From Cupriavidus necator N-1 (GTDB lineage: Bacteria; Pseudomonadota; Gammaproteobacteria; Burkholderiales; Burkholderiaceae): a stretch of 64,000 bases of DNA. Every line of letters starts with the position of its first letter. The stretch's first letter is position 1. The stretch is taken from positions 1,612,001-1,676,000 of the forward strand of contig NC_015726.1 in the NCBI RefSeq assembly GCF_000219215.1, read 5' to 3'. Positions 8,842 to 18,514 of the stretch are shown one piece after another. The notes beneath the pieces were generated by a model. The model searched no databases. It saw nothing but the letters and a program-made list of their open reading frames with translations, and was not told the DNA's origin. The position numbers and the translations under genes are program-made.

Positions 8842-10127
8842 ACATCATCCGCCAGCCGCACCCCGGTAAACTGCCAGCGCTGGTGCGGATAGAAGAAGTT
8901 GCGGTAGGTCGCCCGGATATGCGATTCGGGCGTGACGCACGAACCGCCGCGCAGCACCATCTGGCCGCTCATGAACTTGCCGTTGTACTCGCCCACCGCA
9001 CCCGCGTTCGGGCGGAAACCCGGATACGGCAGGAAGGCGCTGCCGGTCCATTCCCACACATCGCCGAACATCTGGCGCAGCACGCCTGAGGTGTTCTGGC
9101 GATCCGGCAACGGCCGCAGCGCGCGGCCTTCAACAAAATTCCCGGTGGCCGGCAGGCTGCGCGCCGCGTGCTCCCATTCGGCCTCGGTCGGCAGCCGGCG
9201 TTCGGCCCAGCGCGCGAATGCCTCGGCCTCATAGAAGCTGACGTGGGTGACGGGGCTGTCCGGATCGACCGGATGCATCCCACGCAGCGTCATCTGCCAC
9301 CACGTGCCTTCGCGTTCTTCCCAATAGAGCGGGGCCAGGATGCCTTGCTCGCACACCCAGCGCCAGCCGTCGGACAGCCACAGCCCGGCCGTCTGGTAGC
9401 CGCCATCCTCGATGAATTCAAACCATTGCCGGTTGCTGACCGGGTGCGAGCACAGCGTGAACGGCGCCAAGTAGGCCTTGTGCCGCGGCCCTTCGCAGTC
9501 AAAGGCAAAGGTCTCGCCGCGGTGGCCGATCTCCACCAGGCCGCCGTCAAAGCCGATCCAGTCCGGCGCGGGCCGCGGGTCGGCAATCACCGGCTCGGGC
9601 AGTTCCGGGGCAAAGGCGGGGCGCAGCGGGTTCTGCGCGAACAGGTGCAGGATATCGGTCAGCAGCAGTTCCTGGTGCTGCTGTTCGTGCTGCAGGCCGA
9701 GCATGATCAACGCCGCCTCGTCATCGGTCTGGGCGCTGCCCAGCAGCGTCAGCATCGATTCGTCCACGGCTTCGCGGTAGGCCAGCACCTCATCCAGCGA
9801 GGGGCGGGTCAGCAGCCCGCGTTGTGGCCGCGGGTGGCGCGGGCCGACCGCTTCGTAGTAGGAATTGAAGAGGTAGCGGTAGTCCGGGTCCACCGGCTCG
9901 TAGTCCGGGATGCGCGCGGCCAGCACGAATTCCTCGAAGAACCATGTGGTGTGCGCCAGGTGCCATTTTGCCGGGCTGGCGTCGTCCATGGACTGCACGG
10001 TGGCATCGGCATCGGACAGGTCGGCCACCAGGGTCTCGGTGGCGGTCCGTACGTGGCGATACTGCGAAAGCAGGGCGGGTTCGTGCGGCGGATGGAGGGC
10101 GGCGGCTGGCAACAGGGCTGAAGTCAT
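8838..10127 (-). CDS. egtB: Ergothioneine synthase EgtB
   Basis: A 429-residue non-haem iron sulfoxide synthase. EgtB joins hercynine to a thiol donor (gamma-glutamylcysteine or cysteine) in ergothioneine synthesis. The N-terminal DinB-like domain carries WHLAHTTWFFEEF (about 55-67) and HEQQH (147-151); His59, His147 and His151 fit the iron ligands of the known enzyme. The C-terminal FGE-sulfatase domain ends in LRGGSC and RATYRNFFYP. The ATG at 10127 gives the normal length. The methyltransferase gene egtD, usually adjacent, is absent here, so hercynine must be made elsewhere or the true product differs. Confidence 0.88.
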   Translation of the reverse strand: MTSALLPAAALHPPHEPALLSQYRHVRTATETLVADLSDADATVQSMDDASPAKWHLAHTTWFFEEFVLAARIPDYEPVDPDYRYLFNSYYEAVGPRHPRPQRGLLTRPSLDEVLAYREAVDESMLTLLGSAQTDDEAALIMLGLQHEQQHQELLLTDILHLFAQNPLRPAFAPELPEPVIADPRPAPDWIGFDGGLVEIGHRGETFAFDCEGPRHKAYLAPFTLCSHPVSNRQWFEFIEDGGYQTAGLWLSDGWRWVCEQGILAPLYWEEREGTWWQMTLRGMHPVDPDSPVTHVSFYEAEAFARWAERRLPTEAEWEHAARSLPATGNFVEGRALRPLPDRQNTSGVLRQMFGDVWEWTGSAFLPYPGFRPNAGAVGEYNGKFMSGQMVLRGGSCVTPESHIRATYRNFFYPHQRWQFTGVRLADDV

Positions 10128-10217
10128 GCGGGCTCCCGGGAGTGGATCGGTCGATGACTGCAGGCGGCGGGACAGCCGCGGGCAAATAGCCGGGGCCGGC
10201 GCGCCGCCCATGGCACG

Positions 10218-10237
10218 CGGGGCGCCGTAGCGCCCCG
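10218..10237. terminator. Strong GC hairpin between azoR and egtB
   Basis: An 8-bp GC stem (CGGGGCGC / GCGCCCCG) with a CGTA loop lies 73 bases beyond the azoR stop and about 90 bases before the egtB ATG. No T-run is present. It may stop azoR transcription, possibly with Rho, but this is a guess from position. Confidence 0.35.
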
Positions 10238-10309
10238 ATCCATCATAGACCTGATCCGTCCGCGGGGCGAGCCGGCGCCGTCCTGCAGCGCCGGCCGGCC
10301 CTCGGGACC

Positions 10310-10930
10310 TCAGGCTGCCAGGCGCCCGGCGTCGTTCAGTGCCGCGATTTCGGTGCGGGCGCTGGCCAGGCCGGCTTCGCGGAACTGCGGACCCATGGCC
10401 AGGCCGTGGGCACGCACGTAGCTGATGTCGGTGATGCCCAGGAAGCGGAACACGATGTCGACGGTCTTTTCGTGCAGGTCCAGCTCATTGGCATCCTGGC
10501 GCACGCCACCGCGCGACGACACCACGATCACGCGCTTGCCGCCGGCCAGGCCCACCGGGCCGTTCTCCGTGTACTTGAAGGTGCGGCCAGCCTGCGCGAT
10601 GCGGTCGATCCAGGCCTTGAGCTGGCTGGGGATGCTGAAGTTGTACTGCGGCACGCCCACCACCAGCACGTCGGCGGCCAGGAATTCGCCCAGCCATTGC
10701 TCGGTGCGCTGCAACTCGGCTTCCTGAACGGCGTTCAGGCCTTCCTTCGGGCCGCCCAGCACGGGCAGCAGGTTGCCGGACAGGTGCGCCGGAGCGTCCT
10801 GGTCCAGGTCGCGCACGGTGACCTGGGCGCCCGGGTTGGCGGCGACGAGGTCGGCTACCACGCTGGCGGTCAGGCTGCGCGAAACGGAGTTGTCGCCAAG
10901 GACGCTGGAATCGATCTGCAGGATGTTCAT
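10310..10930 (-). CDS. azoR: FMN-dependent NADH-azoreductase
   Basis: A 206-residue flavodoxin-fold NAD(P)H quinone/azo reductase of the AzoR family, which reduces quinones and azo dyes by two electrons and protects against thiol stress. It begins MNILQIDSSVLGDNSVSRSL, with the FMN-phosphate loop Ser residues, and has PQYNFSIPSQLKAWIDRI (about 96-113) and a VVSSRGG segment. GGAGAAAGAC precedes the ATG. It is divergent from a LysR regulator that probably controls it, a common arrangement; the 140-base spacer should hold the operator. Confidence 0.9.
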   Translation of the reverse strand: MNILQIDSSVLGDNSVSRSLTASVVADLVAANPGAQVTVRDLDQDAPAHLSGNLLPVLGGPKEGLNAVQEAELQRTEQWLGEFLAADVLVVGVPQYNFSIPSQLKAWIDRIAQAGRTFKYTENGPVGLAGGKRVIVVSSRGGVRQDANELDLHEKTVDIVFRFLGITDISYVRAHGLAMGPQFREAGLASARTEIAALNDAGRLAA

Positions 10931-11070
10931 GTCTTTCTCCACAAGGGTGCGGTTGCGATGGATGAAAGATAGCGGCTGGCCATTGGTATCGGTAGTGAGG
11001 CAAAATGCAAATGATTGTTCTACCGGCGCAACGCCAGCCTGGCGGGCGCACGGTGATCCCGGAGCCATCC

Positions 11071-12018
11071 ATGCAAGACCTCAACGACTTGTCCCTGTTT
11101 GCCCAGGTGGTCGAACACGGCAGTTTTTCCGCGGCCAGCCGCGCCTCCGGCGTGCCCAAGTCACGCCTGAGCCGGCGCATCGCCCAGCTGGAACGTGACC
11201 TGGGCGTTCAGCTGCTGCGTCGCACGACACGGCAGGTGCGCGTTACCCCGCTTGGCGAATCCTTCTACGAACGCTGCCGCGCCATGCTCAATGAGGCCAA
11301 GGCGGCCCGCGAGGTCATCGAGCAGGCGCGCGAGCAGCCCGGCGGCACGCTGCGCGTGAGCTGCCCGATCGCCATCGCCCAGATCCTGCTGGCGCCGGCC
11401 ATCGGCCATTTCATGCGCGCCAACCCGGCGGTGCGCATCGAGCTGGAGACCACCAACCGGCGCGTGGACGTGATCGGCGAAGGCTTCGACCTGGCGCTGC
11501 GCGTGCGCGAGTCCATGGAGGACTCCAGCCTGGCGGTGCGCACCTTCGGTGAAAGCCAGGTGATGCTGGTGGCCAGCCCCGCGCTGCTGGACAGCATCGG
11601 CCGCCCGCGCACGCCGCAGGCGCTGGACGGCATGCCCGGCGTGGGCCAGCCGCCCCACGACGGCAAGCATGTCTGGAACCTGCGCTGCAAGACCAGCGAC
11701 TCGATCCAGATTGCCTATGAACCGCGCCTGGTCACTGAAGACTTCGTACTGCTACGCGAGGCGGCGATCGCCGGCGCGGGCGTGGCCATGCTGCCGCGGA
11801 TGTATTGCCGTGATGCGCTGGAAAGCGGCGAGCTGGAACTGGTGTTGCCGCAGTACGACATGCCGGTCGGCACGCTGCATGCGGTTTTTCCGTCGCGCAA
11901 GGGCGTGACGCCTGCCACCCGGCGCTTTCTCGACTTCCTTGGCGAGGTCCTGCCCGAATGCGCATACAAGGCCGGCATGCTTGAACCGCGCCAGCCGGCC
12001 ATGCACCGGGTGGTGTAG
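11071..12018 (+). CDS. LysR regulator, divergent from azoR
   Basis: A 315-residue LysR-type regulator. The winged-helix DNA-binding domain occupies about 1-60 (MQDLNDLSLFAQVVEHGSFS, with SAASRASGVPKSRLSRRI as the recognition region). The effector domain begins near 90 with GGTLRVSCPIAIAQ. The tail beyond 300 is short and Pro/Gln-rich. Members of this branch regulate quinone or drug reductases and pirin-like genes. The ATG at 11071 gives the standard start. Divergent orientation from azoR suggests control of azoR and of itself. Confidence 0.88.
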   Translation: MQDLNDLSLFAQVVEHGSFSAASRASGVPKSRLSRRIAQLERDLGVQLLRRTTRQVRVTPLGESFYERCRAMLNEAKAAREVIEQAREQPGGTLRVSCPIAIAQILLAPAIGHFMRANPAVRIELETTNRRVDVIGEGFDLALRVRESMEDSSLAVRTFGESQVMLVASPALLDSIGRPRTPQALDGMPGVGQPPHDGKHVWNLRCKTSDSIQIAYEPRLVTEDFVLLREAAIAGAGVAMLPRMYCRDALESGELELVLPQYDMPVGTLHAVFPSRKGVTPATRRFLDFLGEVLPECAYKAGMLEPRQPAMHRVV

Positions 12019-12105
12019 CGCAAGCCTCCCGGATGCGGCGCGGCGGGATTGGCGAGGTGGTGTGCCGGTCGCATCCCGGCCAGACGGCAGCCTCGTATTT
12101 GCGGC

Positions 12106-12164
12106 TTTACCTTCACGCCGCCTCGCACTAAGGTACAGGGGCGAGCCTCGCGCGTGAGGGTAAA
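12106..12164. promoter_or_regulatory. Long inverted repeat upstream of doxX
   Basis: Two 13-base arms, TTTACCTTCACGC (12106-12118) and GCGTGAGGGTAAA (12152-12164), match as inverted repeats at 12 of 13 positions and lie about 50 bases before the doxX ATG. The 33-base space between them includes a weak promoter-like pair (TTTACC, 17 bases, TAAGGT). This suits a dimeric operator or a looped RNA, but no regulator can be named. Confidence 0.45.
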
Positions 12165-12215
12165 GGCGCTTGGCTTCAACAACCAACTCGACAGACAACG
12201 GCAAGGAGAACGGCC

Positions 12216-12635
12216 ATGGGTGGCTCTCAGGGTTCCCAGGACTTGGGCAAGGCGCTGCTGCGCATCGTGCTTGGCGTGCTGATCCTGATGCACGGTATCG
12301 CCAAGCTGACCGGTGCGTCCGGCATGGGCTTTGTGGCGAAGGTGGTCGCCGACGCCGGGTTGCCGGCATGGCTGACCTACGGCGTCTACATTGGGGAAGT
12401 CATAGCCCCGATCCTGCTGATCATCGGGCTGTGGAGCCGCCTGGCGGCGCTGATCGTTGCGCTCAATATGCTGTTTGCGGTAGCGCTGGTGCATACCAAG
12501 CAGCTCGGCATGCTGGCCGATACCGGCGGCTGGGCGCTTGAGTTGCAGGGGATGTTCCTGGGCGCGGCGCTGGCGGTGGCCCTGCTGGGGGCGGGCCGGC
12601 TCAGCGTGGGCGGCATCAATGGCAAGATGAATTAG
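12216..12635 (+). CDS. DoxX family membrane protein
   Basis: A 139-residue four-helix membrane protein of the DoxX family. It begins with a helix around 10-28 containing the conserved RIVLGVLILMHGIAKL, followed by three more helices and GxxxEVIAP-type segments. DoxX-like proteins accompany oxidoreductases and redox stress responses; the exact role is unknown. AAGGAG precedes the ATG with good spacing. A long inverted repeat upstream may control it. It stands alone between the LysR gene and a lipoprotein gene. Confidence 0.85.
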   Translation: MGGSQGSQDLGKALLRIVLGVLILMHGIAKLTGASGMGFVAKVVADAGLPAWLTYGVYIGEVIAPILLIIGLWSRLAALIVALNMLFAVALVHTKQLGMLADTGGWALELQGMFLGAALAVALLGAGRLSVGGINGKMN

Positions 12636-12744
12636 CCCGTCGGGTCAGATGGCGTACGCTGCGCCGGCGTTCCGGCGCCGGTGGCGCGTGTGCGTGCCTG
12701 CATGGCCGCATGTGCGCGCTGCCGCGGACTCATGGAGATGTATC

Positions 12745-13311
12745 GTGAAACCCTTCCGGCAGCTCTTTCCGGTTGTGGCCGCGGCGCTGGTCCTGTCAGG
12801 CTGCGCCAGCGTGCCCGACATCAAGACCGACTACAACCGCAGCACGGATTTCAGCGTCTATCGCAGCTTCGGCTTTGTCGAGCACCTTGGCACCGACCGC
12901 CAGGGCTATGAAAGCCTGACCACTCAGTACTTCAAGTCTGCCGTGCAGCGGGAACTGACCGCACGCGGCTACCGCTATGCGGCGCAGTCGCCGGACTTGC
13001 TGGTCAACTTCAATGCCCGGCTGCAGGAGAAGGTCCAGGTCAGCCCGGCGCCGACGCCGATGATGGGCTACTACGGATATCGCGGCGGGCTGTATGCGCC
13101 GTGGCCGGGCTACGGCTTCTATAACGACGTCTATACCTACACCGAAGGCACGGTCAACATCGACCTGGTCGACCGGCGCCAGATGAAGCTGGTCTGGGAA
13201 GGCGTGGCGGTGGGCAGCGTGGACACCAGCGACAAGGCCAGCGCCCAGCAGCGCATCGACAAGACCGTGACGCAGATCTTTGCCAAGTATCCGTTCCGGG
13301 TCGGGCAGTAG
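12745..13311 (+). CDS. DUF4136 lipoprotein
   Basis: A 188-residue outer-membrane-type lipoprotein. The signal peptide ends in the lipobox LSGC (cysteine near residue 20). The DUF4136 core includes TDFSVYRSFGF, YFKSAVQRELTARGYR and QQRIDKTVTQIFAKYP, with a Tyr/Gly-rich linker (YYGYRGGLYAPW) in the middle. Function is unknown. GTG at 12745 was chosen: GGAG lies seven bases before it and it puts the signal peptide at the N-terminus, whereas the longer open frame adds 32 unlikely residues. It converges with the broken REC-EAL gene. Confidence 0.85.
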   Translation: MKPFRQLFPVVAAALVLSGCASVPDIKTDYNRSTDFSVYRSFGFVEHLGTDRQGYESLTTQYFKSAVQRELTARGYRYAAQSPDLLVNFNARLQEKVQVSPAPTPMMGYYGYRGGLYAPWPGYGFYNDVYTYTEGTVNIDLVDRRQMKLVWEGVAVGSVDTSDKASAQQRIDKTVTQIFAKYPFRVGQ

Positions 13312-13329
13312 CGCCGGCTCCGGGCCATG

Positions 13330-14526
13330 TCAGGCTGCCGGCGGCGTGGTTGCTGCCCGGTCGATGGCATCCGCGACGAAGACCTCGGCCGGCTTGGGCG
13401 CGGACCACAGGTAGCCCTGGCCCAGCGGGCAGCGCCAGCAGCGCTGCCCGCTGCGTGTCGGTCTCGACGCCTTCGGCCACACACTCCAGGCCCAGCTCGC
13501 GCGCCAGGTTGATCATGTTGCGGCAGAAGGCGGCACGCTGGCCATGCCCGTCGACATCGACAACGAACGACCGGTCGAGCTTCAGCTGCGTGAAAGGCAG
13601 GCCCGCCAGCAGCTTGAGCGTGGCGATGCTAACGCCGAAATCGTCGATTGCCACGCCGTAGCCCAGCAGCCGCAAGTGGTTCAGCGCGACCGACAGGGCC
13701 AGCGTATCGGGCACCGGACTGCCCTCGGTCAACTCCACCGTCAGCGCCTGCCGCGGCACGCCGCTGGCGGCCACCAGGGCATCAGACGCCTCCAGCACGC
13801 CCGGCCGGCACAGGGCTTGCGCCGACGCATTGATGCCCAGCGCAATGTGGATGCCGGCTGCGCGCAGCCGCTGCTGCGCTGCCAGGCACACAAAGAAGAA
13901 CACCGGGTCGGCCGCATCCAGTGCTTCGAGCCGTGGGATAAAGAGGTCGGGCTGTACCAGGCCGTGCTCGGGATGGCGCCAGCGCACCAGCGCCTCGGCG
14001 CCGGCCCGCCGGCGGCTGCAGCATGACCAGCAGGTCCGTGCCTGACTGGGTGGCGGCGAGCAGTTCCGCGTCGTCGGGTGACCACGCCGGCGGGGCGGAC
14101 TCGCCCGCGGGCTGGCGCACCAGCGCATCGGCCAGGATCTCTTCCACCGCATCGCGCGACAGCGGCTTGCGCAGCGCGTGCACGCGCGGGATGCCGGCGG
14201 CGTGCGCCAGGCCGCGGTTTGAATCCAGGATGTCCTCCGCCAGCGCCGTCACCCAGACCCACATCGGCGCCGCCCCGGCAAAGGCATGCTGCCCCGCGCC
14301 GGTGCAACTCGGCAATCAGTTCGGGGCCGTTGCCGCCAGGCATCTCGATGTCGCAGAGCACGATGTCGAACGGTTCGCGTGCAAGGATCTCGGCCGCTTG
14401 CGTCCCGTTTTCAGCGCAGACCGGGGTCTGCACGCCTAGATGTCGCAGCAGTCCCTCGGCCGCGACGCGCTGGAACGGATGGTCTTCGACGACAAGAGCG
14501 CGCAGCCTGGCGTAGCGGATCGGCAT
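13330..14526 (-). pseudogene. Broken REC-EAL response regulator
   Basis: The remains of a response regulator with a C-terminal EAL (c-di-GMP phosphodiesterase-like) domain, split over three frames. The receiver part starts at the ATG 14526 and shows [13 protein letters not shown] and the phospho-acceptor region VLCDIEMPGGNGPELI. It leaves frame at a GGGG run near 14292-14295. The middle (WVTALAEDILDSN) runs to about 14010, where frame and probably some codons are lost just after LLVMLQP. The EAL part (GAEALVRWRHPEHGL, AIDDFGVS, LKLDRSFV, VAEGVET) breaks again near 13440, and the tail GQGYLWSAPKPAEVF runs to the TGA at 13330. All three breaks shift frame the same way. Either a decayed gene or local base-calling errors. 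Confidence 0.82.
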
Positions 14527-14769
14527 GGGGGAGGGGGAGGCGGCGGGCCGCCTGGAGTGCAATTCGATCGGGGGTTGCCGCATGGTAGCGCGGCGCCGCT
14601 GCGCCAACCAACGGATGGCGCAAAGTCTGCCGCCGCTGGCATCCGGAATCGCACAGGGATCGAGCGCAATCGCCCCGGAAACACGCTGCGTTACGAATAT
14701 TTGCGCTTTCCGATTCAATCGCCGCCTGCCATAACCGCTACAATCGCTGCCCGTAGTTTTGAACATGGC

Positions 14770-17700
14770 ATGTCGATAATGGGTTTTGGCTGGTTCGGAT
14801 TTTCGACTTTCTGGATAGTGCCGCTGGTCTGGCGGCTGGTGACGCGCTGGCTCGCCGGCGAGCGCCGGCTGGCAGGGCCCGGCTCATTGCGCGTCTGGCT
14901 CGGCACGCTCGCCGTGCTGTGCGCGAGCGCCTGCCTGGAAGCGCTGACCAGTGGCACCGATCCGGACTCGAGCGCCGGCGGTTCGGCCGGCCGCGCGCTG
15001 GCCGGCATGATGGGCAACCTGTTCGGCTGGACCGGTGCCTTGCTGTTGATGCTGGGCGTGCTGGCGCTGGCCGCGCCGATGGTGTTCGGCGAAACCTGGC
15101 GCAGCCTGTTCGCGCGCAAGCCGCGCCGCGGCGCCGCGCCCGACGCGGCGCCGGAAGAGCCGCCGGTTTCCTTTGCGCCCACCCAGCCGCTGCGCGAGGC
15201 AGAGCGCTGGGAGCCGCCGTCGGCAGGCAACCCCGGCTGGACTGCGCCCGCCACGCGCCATCGCAGCTTTGAGGCGGTCTCGGCGCGCCGCCAGCCCGCC
15301 TGGCAACCGCCGCGTCGCACGCGTGAATCCCCGCCGCAGCCGGGCGAGATCTGGCTGCACCATGCCGAGTCGCCGAACGCGGTCAAGCCGACGCGCAGCG
15401 CGCCGCCCGCACCTGCCGCACCGGCACCGGCACCGGCACCGCGCCCTGCCCAGCCGGCGGCACGCAAGCCGGCCGCGACGGCAGCCCCTTCACCGGCTCC
15501 AGCGCCGCGGCCGGCGCAGCCTCTGCGCGGCACGGTGGTAAGCAGCCCGTTCCGCCAACCGCAGCCCCTGGTGCGTTCGGCGATTACGACGCTGCCTGAG
15601 GCTTCCGGCAAGGGCATCGCCGCGGCCGCTGCTTCAGTCACCGTAGCTGCCGCCGTATCCGCGCCGGCCGAAGCCGCCGCCGCTGCGCCGGCGGCCACTG
15701 GCGCCACGCAAGCCGTGGCCGCTCCCGCGCAGCCGGTTACCAGCCCGGAACCTGAGGTAGTGGCAGTGCCCGAAGCGCCTGCCATGGAACCAGTGTCCGC
15801 AGACACCGATATCGTTGGCGATATTGCGCCGGAAGCAGTGCCGGCCGAAGCCGACGAAGCCACGCTTGCCGCGATCCGGCAGGAAGCCCTTGACCTGCTG
15901 GCCGAGTTGCAGGCGCTGGCTGGCAAGTCAGTGGTACCGCAAGCGGCTGCGCCGGAACCGCAACAACTGGAAGCGGCTGCGCCGGATTCAGCGCCGAATA
16001 TTGCCGACGACGCAGAACCGCAAGCACTGTCTACCGTCACCCTGCCAGCCGAAGCCGAAGCCGAAGCCGAAGCCGAAGCCGAAGCCGAAGCCGAAGCCGA
16101 AGCCGAAGCCGAAGCCGAAGCCGAAGCCGAAGCCGAAGCCGAAGCTGGGAGCGGAGATCACGTCGTTGTTATTGGGGAACCCGAAGCGCTGGCCACAGCC
16201 GAGCCCGAATTGGATGTCACCGGCGCCGAGGCCGTAGCCCAGGCCGTGGCAAGCTCCGCGATGGAAGAGGGCAGCGCTCTCGATGCCAGCACCCAGGCAC
16301 CCGCGGAGGACAACGAAACGGACGGATTGATGGACGGCAACGGCCTGATCGCCGAGGAGGCGGAAGCGGATGCGGCCGAGCCTGCTGAGGCAGCAGAACC
16401 GCCTGAAGCGACTGAAGCCCCGGAAGCCCCGGAAGTCCCGGAAGTCCCGGAAGTCCCTGAGCCCGCTGAGGCGCCTGAACTGAACCAGGCTCCGGTCTCG
16501 GCCGCCAAGCCGCGCATCGTGCTGCCCGCCGTGGTCGGCCGCACTCCGCCGCTGCCCAACGCCCAGCCGGCGCCCGTGCCGGTGCCGGTGCCGGTGCCGG
16601 TTGCGCCGCCGCCTTCGCGCCCCTTCGTCGACTACCGCCTGCCACCGGCCGAACTGCTGGAGACCGGGGTCGACAGCGCAGAACAGGTGTCGGAAGAACG
16701 CCTGCGCGAAACCGGCGAGCTGATCGCCCAGCGGCTGGCCGAGTTCAAGGTGCCAGTCGCCGTGGTCGGCGCCGGTGCCGGCCCGGTGATCACCCGCTTC
16801 GAGGTCGAGCCTGCCATGGGCGTGCGCGGCGCCCAGGTGGTCGGGCTGATGAAGGACCTGGCGCGCGCGCTGGGCGTGACCTCGATCCGCGTGGTCGAGA
16901 CCATTCCCGGCAAGACCTGCATGGGGCTGGAGCTGCCCAATGCGCGCCGGCAGATGATCCGGTTGTCGGAGATCGTCAACGCGGCCTCGTTCCAGGCGCA
17001 CCATTCGCGGCTGGTGCTGGCCATGGGCAAGGACATCACCGGCAATCCGGTGGTGACCGACCTGGCCCGCGCGCCGCACCTGCTGGTGGCCGGCACCACC
17101 GGCTCGGGCAAGTCGGTGGCGGTTAACGCCATGATTCTGTCGATGCTGTACAAGGCCACGCCCGAAGACGTGCGCCTGATCATGATCGACCCCAAGATGC
17201 TGGAATTGTCGGTCTATGAGGGCATCCCGCACCTGCTGGCGCCGGTGGTCACCGACATGAAGCAGGCCGCGCACGCGCTCAACTGGTGCGTCGGCGAGAT
17301 GGAAAAGCGCTACAAGCTGATGTCCGCGCTGGGCGTACGCAACCTGGCCGGCTACAACCAGAAGATCCGCGCCGCGGAGGCCGCCGAGCGCAAAGTGCCG
17401 AACCCGTTCTCGCTGACGCCGGAGGCGCCCGAGCCACTGTCGCGCCTGCCGATGATCGTGGTGGTGATCGACGAACTGGCCGACCTGATGATGGTCGCCG
17501 GCAAGAAGATCGAGGAACTAATCGCGCGCCTGGCGCAGAAGGCGCGCGCCGCCGGCATCCACCTGATCCTGGCCACGCAGCGCCCCTCGGTGGACGTGAT
17601 TACCGGCCTGATCAAGGCCAATATCCCGACGCGCGTGGCGTTCCAGGTCTCGTCCAAGATCGATTCGCGCACCATCCTTGACCAGATGGGCGCCGAGAGC

Positions 17701-18111
17701 CTGCTCGGCCAGGGCGACATGCTGTTCCTGCCGCCTGGCACCGGCTATCCGCAGCGCGTGCATGGCGCCTTTGTTGCCGACGACGAAGTGCACCGCGTGG
17801 TGGAACACTGGAAGCAGTTCGGCGAGCCGGACTACGATGAAACCATCCTTGCCGGCGACCCTGCCGAGGCCGGCAGCACCGACCTGTTCGGCGACAGCGG
17901 CGGCGACGGCGAGGCCGACCCGCTCTACGACGAAGCCGCCAGCTTTGTGCTGACCAGCCGCCGCGCCTCGATCTCCGCCGTGCAGCGCCAGCTGCGCATC
18001 GGCTACAACCGCGCGGCACGCCTGATCGAGCAGATGGAGGTGGCCGGGCTGGTGTCGCCGATGGGCCGCAATGGCGCACGCGATGTACTGGCGCCCGGGC
18101 CGGGCAACTGA
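14770..18111 (+). CDS. ftsK: DNA translocase FtsK
   Basis: A 1113-residue division-linked DNA pump that moves chromosome dimers to dif at the septum. About two or three N-terminal membrane helices (residues 5-110) are fewer than the classical four. A long Ala/Pro/Glu linker (about 120-630) follows, containing a perfect (Ala-Glu)16 tract at 427-458. The motor has Walker A GTTGSGKS (775-782) and Walker B around Asp901-Glu902 ([12 protein letters not shown]). The C-terminal gamma winged helix (about 1045-1113, [21 protein letters not shown]) reads KOPS sites. The ATG at 14770 was preferred to the longer open frame, whose extra 110 residues overlap the broken REC-EAL gene. Confidence 0.92.
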   Translation: MSIMGFGWFGFSTFWIVPLVWRLVTRWLAGERRLAGPGSLRVWLGTLAVLCASACLEALTSGTDPDSSAGGSAGRALAGMMGNLFGWTGALLLMLGVLALAAPMVFGETWRSLFARKPRRGAAPDAAPEEPPVSFAPTQPLREAERWEPPSAGNPGWTAPATRHRSFEAVSARRQPAWQPPRRTRESPPQPGEIWLHHAESPNAVKPTRSAPPAPAAPAPAPAPRPAQPAARKPAATAAPSPAPAPRPAQPLRGTVVSSPFRQPQPLVRSAITTLPEASGKGIAAAAASVTVAAAVSAPAEAAAAAPAATGATQAVAAPAQPVTSPEPEVVAVPEAPAMEPVSADTDIVGDIAPEAVPAEADEATLAAIRQEALDLLAELQALAGKSVVPQAAAPEPQQLEAAAPDSAPNIADDAEPQALSTVTLPAEAEAEAEAEAEAEAEAEAEAEAEAEAEAEAEAGSGDHVVVIGEPEALATAEPELDVTGAEAVAQAVASSAMEEGSALDASTQAPAEDNETDGLMDGNGLIAEEAEADAAEPAEAAEPPEATEAPEAPEVPEVPEVPEPAEAPELNQAPVSAAKPRIVLPAVVGRTPPLPNAQPAPVPVPVPVPVAPPPSRPFVDYRLPPAELLETGVDSAEQVSEERLRETGELIAQRLAEFKVPVAVVGAGAGPVITRFEVEPAMGVRGAQVVGLMKDLARALGVTSIRVVETIPGKTCMGLELPNARRQMIRLSEIVNAASFQAHHSRLVLAMGKDITGNPVVTDLARAPHLLVAGTTGSGKSVAVNAMILSMLYKATPEDVRLIMIDPKMLELSVYEGIPHLLAPVVTDMKQAAHALNWCVGEMEKRYKLMSALGVRNLAGYNQKIRAAEAAERKVPNPFSLTPEAPEPLSRLPMIVVVIDELADLMMVAGKKIEELIARLAQKARAAGIHLILATQRPSVDVITGLIKANIPTRVAFQVSSKIDSRTILDQMGAESLLGQGDMLFLPPGTGYPQRVHGAFVADDEVHRVVEHWKQFGEPDYDETILAGDPAEAGSTDLFGDSGGDGEADPLYDEAASFVLTSRRASISAVQRQLRIGYNRAARLIEQMEVAGLVSPMGRNGARDVLAPGPGN
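16048..16143 (+). repeat. (GCCGAA)16 microsatellite in ftsK
   Basis: Sixteen perfect copies of the hexamer GCCGAA encode Ala-Glu sixteen times in the FtsK linker. Because the unit is two codons, gain or loss of copies keeps the frame. The sharp edges and lack of any silent change suggest recent slippage. Confidence 0.98.
16414..16458 (+). repeat. 9-base tandem repeat in ftsK linker
   Basis: Five tandem copies of GAAGYCCCG (the last ends CCT) encode Glu-Ala-Pro or Glu-Val-Pro. It lies 270 bases after the hexamer array in the same linker. Confidence 0.9.
16576..16599 (+). repeat. GTGCCG tandem repeat in ftsK linker
   Basis: Four copies of GTGCCG encode a Val-Pro run just before the start of the conserved FtsK motor region. 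Confidence 0.9.
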
Positions 18112-18144
18112 CAGGCCCCGCAACCACGACTTCCAGGAGGCAGC

Positions 18145-18480
18145 ATGCAGCCTGAACACGGAAACCTGCTGGCGGACGTCCCGGCCGGCGCGGTGCAGGA
18201 GTGCTTCCAGCCGCTGCTGGAACGGCCCGGGTTGCGGATCGAGCGCATCGTCTCCAACGGGCAGGCCAGTCCCGAAGGCTTCTGGTACGACAGTGCAGAG
18301 GCGGAATGGGTGCTGCTGGTCAGCGGCAGCGCCGCCATCGAGATCGAAGGCCAGTCCGGCCAGCATCCCATGAAGCCGGGTGACTGGCTGCACCTTCCCG
18401 CCCACTGCCGCCACCGGGTGGCGTGGACCGATGCTAGCCAGCCCAGTGTCTGGCTGGCGGTGCATCACAACGCGGGCTGA
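18145..18480 (+). CDS. Small cupin-domain protein
   Basis: A 111-residue single-domain cupin. The barrel motifs are visible as GFWYDSAEAEWVLLVSGSAAIEI and PMKPGDWLHLPAHCRHRVAWT. The first motif lacks the usual HxH pair (it has Asp-Ser and Glu), while His residues are kept in the second, so the metal site may be altered. The ligand is unknown. GGAGG stands at good distance before the ATG. It follows ftsK by 33 bases on the same strand and converges with the CMD-domain gene. Confidence 0.82.
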   Translation: MQPEHGNLLADVPAGAVQECFQPLLERPGLRIERIVSNGQASPEGFWYDSAEAEWVLLVSGSAAIEIEGQSGQHPMKPGDWLHLPAHCRHRVAWTDASQPSVWLAVHHNAG

Positions 18481-18514
18481 GCGCCCGCGTGCGTTGTGGC
18501 TGGCGCCTGACCGC

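Noticed and set aside
16048..16143. CRISPR-like array
   Set aside because: The repeat is a pure hexamer without spacers and lies inside ftsK in frame.
15988..17274. A 428-codon open frame on the minus strand inside ftsK
   Set aside because: It is the mirror of ftsK; its Gly/Phe run is the antisense reading of the GCCGAA repeat, and it has no family features.
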